DNA from: JAICXG01 sp963801255
Lineage (GTDB): Bacteria; Verrucomicrobiota; Verrucomicrobiia; Chthoniobacterales; UBA10450
Length of the DNA: 64,000 bases
Reading direction: 5' to 3'
Assembly (NCBI GenBank): GCA_963801255.1
Contig: CAWDEC010000015.1
Location: 1-64,000, forward strand
The notes below the pieces were generated by a model that ran no database searches, was not told where the DNA came from, and saw nothing but the letters and a program-made list of their open reading frames with translations. Below are positions 1 through 9,655 of the stretch, in pieces. Position 1 is the first letter of the stretch. Every line of letters begins with the position of its first letter. A program made the translations under genes and the position numbers.

Positions 1-33
1 GCTTCGACGAACAAGCGCAACCGCCTTCCATAA
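1..33 (+). CDS. C-terminal end of a gene entering from the left (dockerin-type secreted protein, partial)
   Basis: Reading from base 1, the frame gives ASTNKRNRLP followed by a TAA stop at 31-33. The same ending, NKRNRLP then stop, closes the dockerin-like domain of the large secreted protein at 13350-16790. The two loci are identical over 26 bp (10-35 here; 13348-13373 on the other strand), including bases beyond the stop. I therefore read this as the last ten codons of a paralogous secreted protein with a dockerin-like C-terminus. Only the tail is visible, so the rest of the product cannot be described. Confidence 0.6.
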   Translation, partial: ASTNKRNRLP

Positions 34-342
34 CTGAAGGAGAGGCTGAGGAGTTTCATGCGTCCGACTTAAGGATTTAAGCCGGTGGGTATATCAACTA
101 TGTGGCGTATTGAAGCTTCTTCCTAGGTTTTTTTGCCGTTAGCTGTCTCTGTTGGATATAAGCTTTTGAGGCAGAATTTCAGCTTCAGGATGGGAGAGAT
201 ATCCCCCACCCATTTCGGTGACGTTTGCTGACGAGCTGGCGGCTGGTGATTGCTCCTTAGAGAAATGGGTGCTGGAAAACGGATGCGATTTCGTGCGGAT
301 CAGATGTGTTGCGCGACGCCATATTTAGATATGGCACTGACA
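34..342. other. Intergenic region without a recognisable gene
   Basis: About 310 bp lie between the stop of the left-edge gene and the 3' end of the efflux operon, which converges on it. Short open frames exist, for example 250-435 on the plus strand, but their translations resemble no protein and overlap the 3' end of the permease gene. I see no convincing hairpin followed by a T-run. Confidence 0.5.
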
Positions 343-3300
343 CTAAGTGCGGCTTACGGCAATATTTTTGCTTTCCGCCCAGCGTTGCAGCACGACGTAA
401 AACGCAGGCACAAAAAGCACTGCCAGACAGGTTGAGGCAAGCATGCCGCTGGCGACGGCGAGGCCCAGAGATTTCCGCGCGCTGGCGCCGGCGCCACTAG
501 CGAAAACCAGAGGTAGCACGCCAAGGATAAACGTAAACGAAGTCATAAGGATGGGACGAAAACGCGTTTGGCAAGCTTCCACGGTCGCGTCTTCGATGCT
601 CTTGCCTGAGGCACGACCTTCCCGAGCCATCTCGACGATAAGAATGGCGTTTTTCGCTGAGAGCGCGATCAGAAGGACCAGACCGATCTGCACATAAAGA
701 TTGTTGGCGACACCGAGAGCGAGCAGCGCGCCGACCGTTCCTAACAACGCCAGGGGGACGGCAAGAATCACCGCCGCGGGCGTGATCCAGCTTTCGTATT
801 GCCCGGCTAACACGAAATAGACCAGAAGAAGCGCAAGCGCGAAGATGAACCAGGTGGAGTTACCGGCCAGCTTCTCCTGGTAGGACATTGCGGTCCACTC
901 GTAGCTCATCCCCGCGGGCAACGTTTTCCGGGCGAGCGTTTCCATCGTGGCCAACGCTTGTCCAGAGCTATAGGCGTCGTTGGCGCTGCCATTGATGACG
1001 GCGGAGGGAAAAAGATTGTAGAGTGGAAAGACCGAGGCGCCTTGAGTCGATTTGATCTCGGCGAGCGTTCCTAACGGCACCATATCTCCTCCCTGGCTAC
1101 GAACGTGATAACTCTTGAGACCGTCGATTCCTAACCGGTAAGGCGCGTCGGCTTGGGTATAGACCATGTAGTTATGCCCAAACCTCGTGAACAAATTCAC
1201 AAAGCTTGAGCCGAGATAACTCTGCATTGTTTGGTAAATATCCCCGGCGACGACGCCCAGCGTTTCGGCCTGGGTTTCGTTGACATTGATAGAGATCTGC
1301 GGGACCGAGGCGCGCAGCGGCGTCAGCGCCATGCGGATGGCAGGGCTGGTTTTGGCCTCCGCGATGATCTGCTCTGTGACCGCTTGCAGCCGCTGAAGAT
1401 CGAACGAACCGTCCGTGAGCTCGACTTGCATTTGAAAGCCACCCGATAATCCCAGGCCCTGAATGGGTGGCGGCACAATGACCATCGTCTTCGCATCCTG
1501 ATAATTGGCGAGACGGGTTGAGAGCCCATTGTAGATCGAGCGCAGATTTTCGCCTTTAGGGCGTTTACTCCAGTCCTTTAGCATGAGGTAAACGATGCCC
1601 GCGTTAGCGAGCGAGGCATTGCCATCCAGCGGGGACAAACCGCCGATCGCTATGGAGTGTTCGACCGCGGGAAGCTCCTGACAGATTTTCGTCAACCTAT
1701 CCATCACGGATTCGGTTCGCTCGAGCGACGCACTGTCCGGCAACTGCACAGTCACCATAACATAGCCCTGGTCCTCGGTCGGAATGAAGCTGGTAGGAAT
1801 GCGGGTCAGGCCCCAGCCGGCAAGGCCTATAAGTAACAGGCCTATCGCTACCATGACTCCACTGCGCCGGACGACGCGATGAATCTGCCTCACATAAAAC
1901 TGTTCGGCGTGGCTATAAAGGACATTGAAGGCCCGAAAGAAAATGTTCTTGCGACGACTGCGATCGGGCTGGCGCAACCAGAGCGCGCACTGCGTGGGTT
2001 TGAGGGTAGCGGCATTAATGGCGCTAATTAAGGCAGTCGCCGCTATGACAAGCGCGAACTGCCGATACATCTGCCCGGTAATACCTGGCATGAAAGCCGG
2101 CGGAACGAAGACGGACATCAAGACCAGAGTGACACCGAGAATGGGCCCAAAGAGTTCGCTCATGGCGGCGATGCTCGCCTGCTTCGGAGTCTTGCCGCGC
2201 TCGAGATGCTGGGACGCCCCTTCGACCACAACGATGGCGTCGTCCACCACGATCCCAATGGCGAGGACAATGGCGAAGAGAGTCAGTAAGTTAATGGTGA
2301 AGCCCATCACCGACATTGCGGCAAACGCGCCGATAATCGTGACCGGGACGGTAGTGGCCGGAACAAGCGTCGCGCGCCAGTCTTGCAGGAAGACAACAAT
2401 GACAATCAAGACCAGCGCGCCCGTCTCGAAAAGCGTGTGATAGACTTCATTGACTGACGCTTTGACGAAAAGGGTCGTGTCGAACGGGATGCTATAGACA
2501 AGACCTTTGGGAAAGCTCTGCGCCATTTCGGCCATGATGGCTCGGACGCGCTTTGCGGTATCCAGCGCGTTGGCCTCCGGTAACTGATAGATGGCGATGC
2601 CGCCGGCGACCCTGCCGTCCATCTTAAAAAACTGGCTATAGGTCTGCGCGCCTAACTCAATTCGGCCGATATCGCGCAGGCGGGTGATTTGTCCGCCTTG
2701 GTCGGGAGCATACTTAACGATGACATTTTCGAACTCCGCGGCAGTCGAGAGGTCGCCGTTTACATTGATCGTTAGTTGAAAGTCTTCGCCCGCTGGCGCA
2801 GGCGGCATATTGATCTGCCCTGCACCTACAAATGCGTTCTGTTTCTGGATGGCTGCGATGACATCGCTCGGCATGAGCGACCGCTGCAACATCTGGCGTG
2901 GATCCAGCCAGACACGCATGCTGTATTGCCCGATACCGAACACGTTCACGTCGGACACTCCCTGCACCCGCGCGAGTTTGTCGCGTAACTGCAAGGTGGC
3001 AAAGTTACTCAGGAACAAGGCATCATAGCTGGCATCGGGCGAGGTTAGAGTGATGATTTGCAGGATGGCGGTCGATTTTTTCTTGGTCACCACTCCTTGT
3101 TGTTGAACGGCCTGAGGCAATTGCGCCAGGGCGGCGGAGACACGATTTTGCACGAGCACCTGCGCGAAGTTGAGATCGACCCCGACGTTAAAGGTAATAG
3201 TCAGGGTGTAGCGACCATCCGAGGTGCAGGTGGACTGCATATAAAGCATGTTCTCGACGCCATTGACCTGTTGCTCGATTGGCAGCGCGACTGTCTCCAC

Positions 3301-3474
3301 CATCGTTTTGGCGCTCGCTCCGGGATAATTTGCCGTTACCTGGATAGTCGGCGGCGTAATGGGGGGATATTGCGCCACTGGCAGATTAAACAACGCCACT
3401 CCGCCGAGTAGGACGATGACCAGTGCGAGGACATTCGCGAGCACCGGTCGCTCGATAAAGAATTGGGCGAACAC
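343..3474 (-). CDS. RND efflux permease (HAE1/AcrB family), second of a tandem pair
   Basis: This is a 1043-aa inner-membrane proton/drug antiporter of the hydrophobe/amphiphile efflux RND family, the usual length for AcrB/MexB. It opens with the typical FFIERPVLANVLALVIVLLG first membrane helix. The GIVVDDAIVVVEG segment in TM4 carries the proton-relay aspartates D411/D412 (AcrB D407/D408), and LSAKNAILIVE holds the TM10 lysine. The start is GTG with AGGA about 7 nt upstream. It is the last gene of the minus-strand operon, 32 bp after a close paralogue at 3507-6641. Substrate cannot be read from sequence. The family call is firm; whether it works alone or as a heterotrimer with its neighbour is open. 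Confidence 0.95.
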   Translation of the reverse strand: MFAQFFIERPVLANVLALVIVLLGGVALFNLPVAQYPPITPPTIQVTANYPGASAKTMVETVALPIEQQVNGVENMLYMQSTCTSDGRYTLTITFNVGVDLNFAQVLVQNRVSAALAQLPQAVQQQGVVTKKKSTAILQIITLTSPDASYDALFLSNFATLQLRDKLARVQGVSDVNVFGIGQYSMRVWLDPRQMLQRSLMPSDVIAAIQKQNAFVGAGQINMPPAPAGEDFQLTINVNGDLSTAAEFENVIVKYAPDQGGQITRLRDIGRIELGAQTYSQFFKMDGRVAGGIAIYQLPEANALDTAKRVRAIMAEMAQSFPKGLVYSIPFDTTLFVKASVNEVYHTLFETGALVLIVIVVFLQDWRATLVPATTVPVTIIGAFAAMSVMGFTINLLTLFAIVLAIGIVVDDAIVVVEGASQHLERGKTPKQASIAAMSELFGPILGVTLVLMSVFVPPAFMPGITGQMYRQFALVIAATALISAINAATLKPTQCALWLRQPDRSRRKNIFFRAFNVLYSHAEQFYVRQIHRVVRRSGVMVAIGLLLIGLAGWGLTRIPTSFIPTEDQGYVMVTVQLPDSASLERTESVMDRLTKICQELPAVEHSIAIGGLSPLDGNASLANAGIVYLMLKDWSKRPKGENLRSIYNGLSTRLANYQDAKTMVIVPPPIQGLGLSGGFQMQVELTDGSFDLQRLQAVTEQIIAEAKTSPAIRMALTPLRASVPQISINVNETQAETLGVVAGDIYQTMQSYLGSSFVNLFTRFGHNYMVYTQADAPYRLGIDGLKSYHVRSQGGDMVPLGTLAEIKSTQGASVFPLYNLFPSAVINGSANDAYSSGQALATMETLARKTLPAGMSYEWTAMSYQEKLAGNSTWFIFALALLLVYFVLAGQYESWITPAAVILAVPLALLGTVGALLALGVANNLYVQIGLVLLIALSAKNAILIVEMAREGRASGKSIEDATVEACQTRFRPILMTSFTFILGVLPLVFASGAGASARKSLGLAVASGMLASTCLAVLFVPAFYVVLQRWAESKNIAVSRT

Positions 3475-3506
3475 GGTTCGTCTTCCTGGTGCGACTTACC
3501 TTATCC

Positions 3507-6500
3507 TCATGGTTGGTGCGGTGCGTCCCTTCGCTCCATCCACTTTTGCAAGACAACAAAAAACGAAGGCACGAATAACACTGCCAGACAGGTGGACGCC
3601 AGCATGCCGCTGGCGACTGCGATTCCGAGGGATCGGCGGGCGCTCGCACCCGCGCCGTTCGCCAGCACAAGCGGCAAGACACCGAGGATAAAGGTGAACG
3701 ACGTCATCATTATCGGGCGGAAGCGGACCTTTGAAGCATGAACCACCGCATCAACAATGTCCTTACCTGCAGCGCGACCCTCCCGCGCCATCTCTACGAT
3801 GAGAATTGCGTTCTTGGCCGAGAGCGCGATGAGCAGAACGAGCCCGATCTGCACATAGATATTGTTGGCCAGTCCAATGCTGAGCAACGCTGCCACGGTG
3901 CCCAGTAAGGCGAGCGGGACGGCGAGAATTACTGCCACGGGCGTGATCCAGCTTTCGTACTGTCCGGCCAGCGCGAAGTAAACAAGCAGAATGGCCAGTC
4001 CGAAAATGAAATAGGCGGAGTTACCGACCAGGTTTTCCTGATAAGCGAGGGCCGTCCATTCGAAGTTCATCCCCCGCGGTAGGACTTTGCGAGCAGCCGA
4101 TTCCATGCTCGTTAGGGCCTGACTCGAACTGGAGTTGGCCGCCGGTGCCCCGTTAATCGTGGCCGAAGGAAAGAGATTGTAGAGCGAGATGGCAGTCGGC
4201 CCTTGCGAGGGCTTGATATCCGCGAGTGCGCCGATGGGCACCATATCTCCGCTCTGACTCCGCACGAAGAGTTGTTTGATTCCTTCGGCATTGAGACGAT
4301 ACAGCGGATCTCCCTGGACATAGACCATGTAGTTATGACCGAAACGCGTAAAGAGATTGACGTAGGTCGAACCGAGCGAGCTCTGCAGCGTATTGTAAAC
4401 GTCGCCCACATCCACGTTCAAGGTTGCTGCCTGGGCCTGGTTTACGGTCAGCGAAAGCTGCGGAACATTTGCGCGAAAGGCCGTGAAAGCATTCTGGATC
4501 GCAGGCGCCGCATTCACTTCCTGCACGATCTGATCGGTCGCGTGTTGAAGTCGGGCGAAATCATAGCTGCCATCGGTTAGTTCTACCTGCATCTGGAAGC
4601 CGTTGGCGGCGCCGAGTCCCTGGATCGGTGGCGGAACTAAAAGGCGGGTGCGCGCCTCCTGCATGAGCGCGAGCTGACTCGAGAGATTTTGGTAGATATG
4701 CTCGAGATCCTGACCTTTGCCGCGCTCGTCCCAGTTCTTCAGCATCAGATAAACGATGCCTGCATTAGCCAGCGATACGTCGCCATCCAGCGGAGAAGGT
4801 CCGCCAGTTCCTATCGCTATCGCACGTTCGACACCGGGCGTCTTCAGTCCTATGCGCGCGATTTCATCCATCGCCTTTTCGGTTCGCCCCAGCGATGCCC
4901 CGTCCGGCATCTGCACCGCTACCATGAGATAGCCTTGATCTTCGGCCGGAATAAATCCGCTCGGGACTTTGGTTAATCCCCAAAGAGCCAGCGTCACAAG
5001 AGCTAGCGCCAGCAGGACCATCGACCGGCTGCGCTGCACCATCGCGCTAATAACGCGCAGATAAAATCGCTCGACGCGTTCGTAAACCGCATTGAACCCG
5101 CGAAAGAAAATATTCTTTCTCCGATTCGGATCGGTAGCGCGGAGCCAGAGGGCGCATTGCGTCGGCTTCAAGGTCACGGCATTGATCGCACTGATCAAAG
5201 CCGTCGCGGCAATGACCAAGGCAAATTGCCGGTACATTTGCCCGGTGATACCTGGCATAAAGGCCGGCGGCACAAATACCGACATCAGCACCAGGGTAAT
5301 TCCGATGATCGGGCCGAATAACTCTCGCATCGCGTCGATGCTCGCCTCTTTCGGAGACTGACCTCGTTCGACGTGCTGAGAGACGCCTTCTACTACAACG
5401 ATCGCGTCGTCCACCACGATGCCGATCGCGAGCACGACCGCGAAGAGAGTTAGAAGGTTAATGCTGAACCCCATCACTGCCATTGCGGCAAACGCGCCAA
5501 TGATCGTTACCGGTACGGTCGTCGCCGGAACAAGGGTGGCGCGCCAGTTTTGCAGGAAAACAATGATGACGATCAGGACGAGCGCGCCGGCTTCGAAAAG
5601 TGTTCGATAGACCTCGCTCACTGACTCACGGACAAAGGCAGTGGTATCGAATGGGATCTGATAAGTCAGGCCTGTGGGAAAGCCGGGAGCGAGGCTATCC
5701 AGAAGCTTTCGCACACCTTTGGCGGTAGCGAGAGCGTTGGCTCCGGGCAGTTGATAAATGGCAATACCGCCCGCCGGTTGACCATCCACCTTGAAGAGCT
5801 GGCTATAACTGCGTGCACCCAGCTCAACGCGTCCCACATCGCGCAAACGCGTAATCTGTCCGCCCATGCCGGTGTCGGTTTTGAGAATGATTTGCTCGAA
5901 CTGTGCGGGATCGGAAAGAGCCGCCGGGACGTTTGCTGTTAGCTGAAAATCCTGACCAGCGGGGGTAGGTGGCATGCCGAGCTGGCCCGCGGCGACGTTG
6001 GCATTCTGCTGCTGAATAGCATTAATAACATCCTGCGGCATAAGGCCGCGCTGGTTCAGTTGATTTGGATTGAGCCAGACTCGCATGCTGTATTCGCCTA
6101 TGCCGAAGACGACTACGTCCCCCACCCCTGGCAAACGCGCGAGCTTGTCGCGTAGTTGCAGCGCTCCGAAGTTGCTCAGGAAAAGCGCGTCGTAGCGTTT
6201 GTCTTTGGAGGAAAGGGTGATGATCTGGAGCGGCGCGGTTTCCTTCTTCTTGGTAACGATGCCCTGTTGCTGCACCGACATCGGTAACTGCGCGATCGCC
6301 GCCGAGACACGGTTTTGCACGAGCACCTGCGCGAAATCGAGGTCGGTGCCGACCTCGAAAGTAACTGTGAGTGTGTAACGACCGTCCGCCGTGCAGTTCG
6401 ACTGCATGTAGAGCATTTTCTCGACACCGTTGACCTGTTGCTCGATCGGCAGCGCGACTGTTTCCACGAGTGTTTTCGCGCTCGCGCCCGGATAGCTCGC

Positions 6501-6641
6501 GGTCACCTGAACCGTCGGGGGTGTGATGGGTGGATACTCCGATACCGGAAGAAGAAACACTGCTACCCCACCGAGCAACATGATCACCAGTGCAATGACG
6601 TTTGCCAGCACTGGGTGCTCGATGAAAAACTTCGCAAACAT
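3507..6641 (-). CDS. RND efflux permease (HAE1/AcrB family), first of a tandem pair
   Basis: This is a 1044-aa RND permease clearly paralogous to the gene at 343-3474 along its whole length. It has the same N-terminal helix (FFIEHPVLANVIALVIMLLG), the same porter-domain start with GVEKMLYMQSNC, TM4 aspartates D411/D412 in GIVVDDAIVVVEG, and the TM10 lysine in LSAKNAILIVE. All key relay residues are present in both copies, so neither looks inactive. It starts with ATG 18 bp after the membrane-fusion gene, so it should be co-transcribed and assemble with the adaptor and outer-membrane channel encoded just upstream. Two permeases in one operon recall MdtB/MdtC, though these sequences look like the HAE1 type. 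Confidence 0.95.
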   Translation of the reverse strand: MFAKFFIEHPVLANVIALVIMLLGGVAVFLLPVSEYPPITPPTVQVTASYPGASAKTLVETVALPIEQQVNGVEKMLYMQSNCTADGRYTLTVTFEVGTDLDFAQVLVQNRVSAAIAQLPMSVQQQGIVTKKKETAPLQIITLSSKDKRYDALFLSNFGALQLRDKLARLPGVGDVVVFGIGEYSMRVWLNPNQLNQRGLMPQDVINAIQQQNANVAAGQLGMPPTPAGQDFQLTANVPAALSDPAQFEQIILKTDTGMGGQITRLRDVGRVELGARSYSQLFKVDGQPAGGIAIYQLPGANALATAKGVRKLLDSLAPGFPTGLTYQIPFDTTAFVRESVSEVYRTLFEAGALVLIVIIVFLQNWRATLVPATTVPVTIIGAFAAMAVMGFSINLLTLFAVVLAIGIVVDDAIVVVEGVSQHVERGQSPKEASIDAMRELFGPIIGITLVLMSVFVPPAFMPGITGQMYRQFALVIAATALISAINAVTLKPTQCALWLRATDPNRRKNIFFRGFNAVYERVERFYLRVISAMVQRSRSMVLLALALVTLALWGLTKVPSGFIPAEDQGYLMVAVQMPDGASLGRTEKAMDEIARIGLKTPGVERAIAIGTGGPSPLDGDVSLANAGIVYLMLKNWDERGKGQDLEHIYQNLSSQLALMQEARTRLLVPPPIQGLGAANGFQMQVELTDGSYDFARLQHATDQIVQEVNAAPAIQNAFTAFRANVPQLSLTVNQAQAATLNVDVGDVYNTLQSSLGSTYVNLFTRFGHNYMVYVQGDPLYRLNAEGIKQLFVRSQSGDMVPIGALADIKPSQGPTAISLYNLFPSATINGAPAANSSSSQALTSMESAARKVLPRGMNFEWTALAYQENLVGNSAYFIFGLAILLVYFALAGQYESWITPVAVILAVPLALLGTVAALLSIGLANNIYVQIGLVLLIALSAKNAILIVEMAREGRAAGKDIVDAVVHASKVRFRPIMMTSFTFILGVLPLVLANGAGASARRSLGIAVASGMLASTCLAVLFVPSFFVVLQKWMERRDAPHQP

Positions 6642-6659
6642 CGGCGTCGCCGAAGCGGA

Positions 6660-7766
6660 TCAGGATTGCGGCGAAGGCGCCGGCGTGCTGCTTTCGATGG
6701 GTTGCACCTTCGCTCCGGGACGTGCGTTCAGGATTCCATTTACCACCACGCGATCGGTAGCCGATAACCCCTCGCGAATCGCGCAGCCCTCAGCGGTCAG
6801 TGGACCTTTCAGCACGGAGCGTCGCGCCACGACGTCATCGCGATCGATTACGAAGACGTAGTCGCCTTGCTGGTCATTGCCAATGGCACTGTTCGGAATT
6901 ACCAGCATCTGCTGCGGAGGACCGAGCGGGATCCGCACACGAGCAAACAATCCTGGAAACAGCGCTTTGTCTTTGTTCTCAAAAACGGCACGCAGCGCGA
7001 TCGTTCCGGTGGACGCGCTGATGTCATTGTCGGCGAAATCGAGAACTCCTGCATGCGGATAGCCTTCTTCGTTACTTAAGCCGACGAGCACTGGTGCCTT
7101 TCCAACGTTGGACTTAGGCGCGATTCCAGCCTTTTGCATCATCTCGCGCAGGTGCAGAGCGTCGCGTTCGTTGAGATTGAAGTTCACAAAGATAGGCGCC
7201 ATCTGCTCGAGTTTCGCCAGAGTGGTGGCACCTCCGGCGCCCACCAGATTGCCTGGATCCACCTGGCGCCGTCCAATACGACCGGCGAAAGGTGCCGTCA
7301 CGCGTGTATAGGCAAGATTGATGTTAGCCAGGTCAACCTGCGCCTTGGCCTGATCGCGCAGACTTAGCTGCTTCTCCAAACTCGATGCAGCGGTGGCATT
7401 CTGTTTACTCAGTCCTTGTTGTCGATCGTACTCCGCTTGAGCCTGTACCAACGCGGCCTGGTTCAACGCGACCTGATCTTCATACGGCTTTGGCTCGATA
7501 ACAAAAAGCAGCTGGCCTTTATCGACATAATCACCGTCCTTGAAATTGACTGACTCCAGGTAACCAGTGATGCGCGCCACGAGATTAACACTCAGTGACG
7601 CACCAACTGTTCCGGTAAGGTCGAGGTTCTCAGTCACTGGCTTTAAGATGGGATGGCTGATCGTAACTGATGGCGGAGAACTAGTCGTTTCCGAGTGCGG
7701 CTGGCAACCACCCGAGGCAAGAAGAAGAACGCAAAGAGATATGTAACAGGACGATCGTTTCTTCAT
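6660..7766 (-). CDS. RND membrane-fusion (periplasmic adaptor) lipoprotein
   Basis: This is a 368-aa periplasmic adaptor of the AcrA/MexA family linking RND permease to outer-membrane channel. I start it at the ATG at 7764-7766 because the protein then begins MKKRSSCYISL and reaches a lipobox, LLASGGC, with C21 as the lipidated residue. A longer in-frame start at 7889 would run into the upstream gene and hide the signal. Domains in order: barrel-sandwich half-motif (NLVARITGYLESVNFKDGDY), alpha-helical hairpin rich in Q/A (about residues 85-150), second lipoyl half (VTAPFAGRIGRRQVDPGNLV), then beta-barrel and membrane-proximal domains. It lies 10 bp after the outer-membrane factor gene and 18 bp before the first permease. 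Confidence 0.93.
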   Translation of the reverse strand: MKKRSSCYISLCVLLLASGGCQPHSETTSSPPSVTISHPILKPVTENLDLTGTVGASLSVNLVARITGYLESVNFKDGDYVDKGQLLFVIEPKPYEDQVALNQAALVQAQAEYDRQQGLSKQNATAASSLEKQLSLRDQAKAQVDLANINLAYTRVTAPFAGRIGRRQVDPGNLVGAGGATTLAKLEQMAPIFVNFNLNERDALHLREMMQKAGIAPKSNVGKAPVLVGLSNEEGYPHAGVLDFADNDISASTGTIALRAVFENKDKALFPGLFARVRIPLGPPQQMLVIPNSAIGNDQQGDYVFVIDRDDVVARRSVLKGPLTAEGCAIREGLSATDRVVVNGILNARPGAKVQPIESSTPAPSPQS

Positions 7767-7776
7767 CTTGAAAAAT

Positions 7777-9360
7777 CTATTCGGGCGTTTGTTCCGGAGA
7801 TGTTGCTGGCAGATGCTGCTCTGGCTTAAGCATCCGTCCCCAATGAGTTCGCCGACCCATTTCAGTTTTAACCTGGTCGGAGACCACATCGCCGCCTTGC
7901 CTCAATTCCCAGCCACCGCCAAGCGCGCGATAAATTGAAATCAGACCCAGAGCGACAGATCCGCGGGAGCTTGCGACCGAGTCATCAACACTAAGCTGTG
8001 CTTGTTCGGTACTGAGCACGGTAGTGTAAATCGTTTCACCTGATCGATAGTGAATCAGAGATAGTTCGGTTGAACGATGCGCAGCCGCTGACGCGGCCGT
8101 GAGACTCGATAAGGCCTGAAGCTCAGTGTAAAACGCGGACAAACCATTCTCTACTTCCTGTTGGGCTGTTAAAACCGTGTTCTGGTAATTCAGAACAGCC
8201 TGTTGAAACTGTGCGTCCTGCACCCGCACCTGATTCACCAGCCGTCCGTAATTGAAGATTGGCCAGACAAAAGAGGCTCCAGCTTGCACTGCTTTGCTCT
8301 GCCACGAGAACATTCCGGCAAGGGAATGATTCAGTTCGTCGTTGGAGTGAAACCCGAATTCCCCCGCGAGGGATAAGGCTGGAAACATATTCGCTTTTGC
8401 TACACCGATTAGGGCGCTCTGCGCAGCTGCCGTTAGCCCAGCCGCCCTGACATCTGGACGGCGACGTAACAGGTCGTGCGGAATCCCTGCCGCAACTTCG
8501 CCATGCGCAATCGGAATGTGGCTCGGCCCGGCCAACAGGTGATCTACTTCATCAGGTGTTACACCGAGTTGAACAGCGAGGCCGTTCTTCGTTTGGTTCA
8601 AGGTATTTTGCAGATGCGGAATTTGGGCTTCGGTCTGGCGCAGCACAGTTTCGGCCTGGCGCATATCAAGCTCATCAGTCTCGCCAGATTTGAACTGCGC
8701 CTCTGCCAGCTGGTAACTTTGCCTTTGTGTCTCCGCATTCCGTGTCGCCACCTGGATTCGCTCTTCGAGGGTGCGAATGTTGACATAACTGGTCGCCACA
8801 TCCGCAATGAGCGTAACGAGCGCGTCATCATAGGAGGCGATGTCGCCGAAAAATGTCGCGCGATCCGATTCAATGGTCCGTCGATACTTGCCCCAAAAGT
8901 CGATCTCCCACGAGGCAGAAAACAGCACCTTGTCGATAACATAGTTTGGAGTTAATCCTGCCGGGACGAACGAGCGCTCTGGCGGGCTTAATCTCGTGTA
9001 GTTCACCTCCCCCGATAATCCCTGTTGCTGGGGAAAGAGATTGCCGATCGCTTGATTGAGCTGGGCACGCGCTTGCAGAATTCGGACACCGGTTACCTGC
9101 AGCGAAAGATTGTTTGCGTACGCGGTCTTGACCAGACGGTCCAGCACGGGATCCCGAAAACATTTCCACCAATACGCCTGCGAGATTTTTGTACGCTGCC
9201 CGCCACTGGAGGGAATACCCATCCATTGCGCTTCTACGCTGGCTTGGGGCGTTTTGTAGTTTGGTCCGACCATGCAGCTCGTGAGTAGAGCAGATGCAAC
9301 CGTCAAAATAAGACTCATCCGCATCCGGCTCACAGTCGTGGTGAGTCTGCGCTTTACCAT
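7777..9360 (-). CDS. RND efflux outer-membrane factor lipoprotein (NodT/OprM type)
   Basis: This is a 527-aa TolC-superfamily channel and the first gene of the efflux operon. The N-terminus has basic residues, a hydrophobic stretch and the lipobox LLTSC followed by MVGPNYKTP, the hallmark of NodT-family outer-membrane lipoproteins. Two outer-membrane-efflux repeats follow, with long amphipathic helices, for example around ATRNAETQRQSYQLAEAQF and later LTAQQEVENGLSAFY. Alternative starts at 9324 or 9318 would shorten the signal peptide and cannot be excluded, since no start has a clear Shine-Dalgarno. It should form the trimeric exit duct for the adaptor and the two permeases. No dedicated regulator gene is adjacent. 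Confidence 0.93.
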   Translation of the reverse strand: MVKRRLTTTVSRMRMSLILTVASALLTSCMVGPNYKTPQASVEAQWMGIPSSGGQRTKISQAYWWKCFRDPVLDRLVKTAYANNLSLQVTGVRILQARAQLNQAIGNLFPQQQGLSGEVNYTRLSPPERSFVPAGLTPNYVIDKVLFSASWEIDFWGKYRRTIESDRATFFGDIASYDDALVTLIADVATSYVNIRTLEERIQVATRNAETQRQSYQLAEAQFKSGETDELDMRQAETVLRQTEAQIPHLQNTLNQTKNGLAVQLGVTPDEVDHLLAGPSHIPIAHGEVAAGIPHDLLRRRPDVRAAGLTAAAQSALIGVAKANMFPALSLAGEFGFHSNDELNHSLAGMFSWQSKAVQAGASFVWPIFNYGRLVNQVRVQDAQFQQAVLNYQNTVLTAQQEVENGLSAFYTELQALSSLTAASAAAHRSTELSLIHYRSGETIYTTVLSTEQAQLSVDDSVASSRGSVALGLISIYRALGGGWELRQGGDVVSDQVKTEMGRRTHWGRMLKPEQHLPATSPEQTPE

Positions 9361-9423
9361 GGGTTGGCAATTGCCGCTGGGATTTGGGATTTCCTGAGCT
9401 GTCTCAAGCGAGTGAGAGTATTG

Positions 9424-9441
9424 GTCTCGGTTTTGCGAGAC
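9424..9441. promoter_or_regulatory. Inverted repeat upstream of the efflux operon (possible operator)
   Basis: GTCTCG at 9424-9429 and CGAGAC at 9436-9441 form a perfect 6-bp inverted repeat around a 6-bp centre. It lies about 65-80 bp upstream of the outer-membrane factor start, in the otherwise empty 9361-9655 gap between that gene and the small periplasmic protein. Its position fits a repressor site or a short hairpin, but no regulator is encoded nearby and there is no T-run. The rest of the gap shows nothing I recognise. Confidence 0.25.
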
Positions 9442-9655
9442 AAGAATTTTGTGCCTTGTACGAAAAGAACGCCGGCACCCTGAGTGCAGGGCCTCGCTAA
9501 TGCTTCTGTCTTATTTCGCCGAGACCAGATGATCTGGACGATTACCGGCGTGCGGCGTGGTCAGATCCTCGGCGTATTGCCATCGCTTGCTCAGGAAACG
9601 GTGGTTCGTTTCCATGAGCGGCGATTTTGGAGAGAGACGTTTTGCAGGTCGCTTC

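Noticed and set aside
10..35. The 26-bp repeat pair as an attachment site of an integrated element
   Set aside because: Both copies coincide with the 3' ends of similar frames in inverted orientation, and no integrase or transposase lies between them, so paralogous gene ends explain it better.
250..435. A 61-codon open frame on the plus strand near the left edge
   Set aside because: It overlaps the 3' end of the RND permease gene on the other strand and shows no recognisable sequence features.
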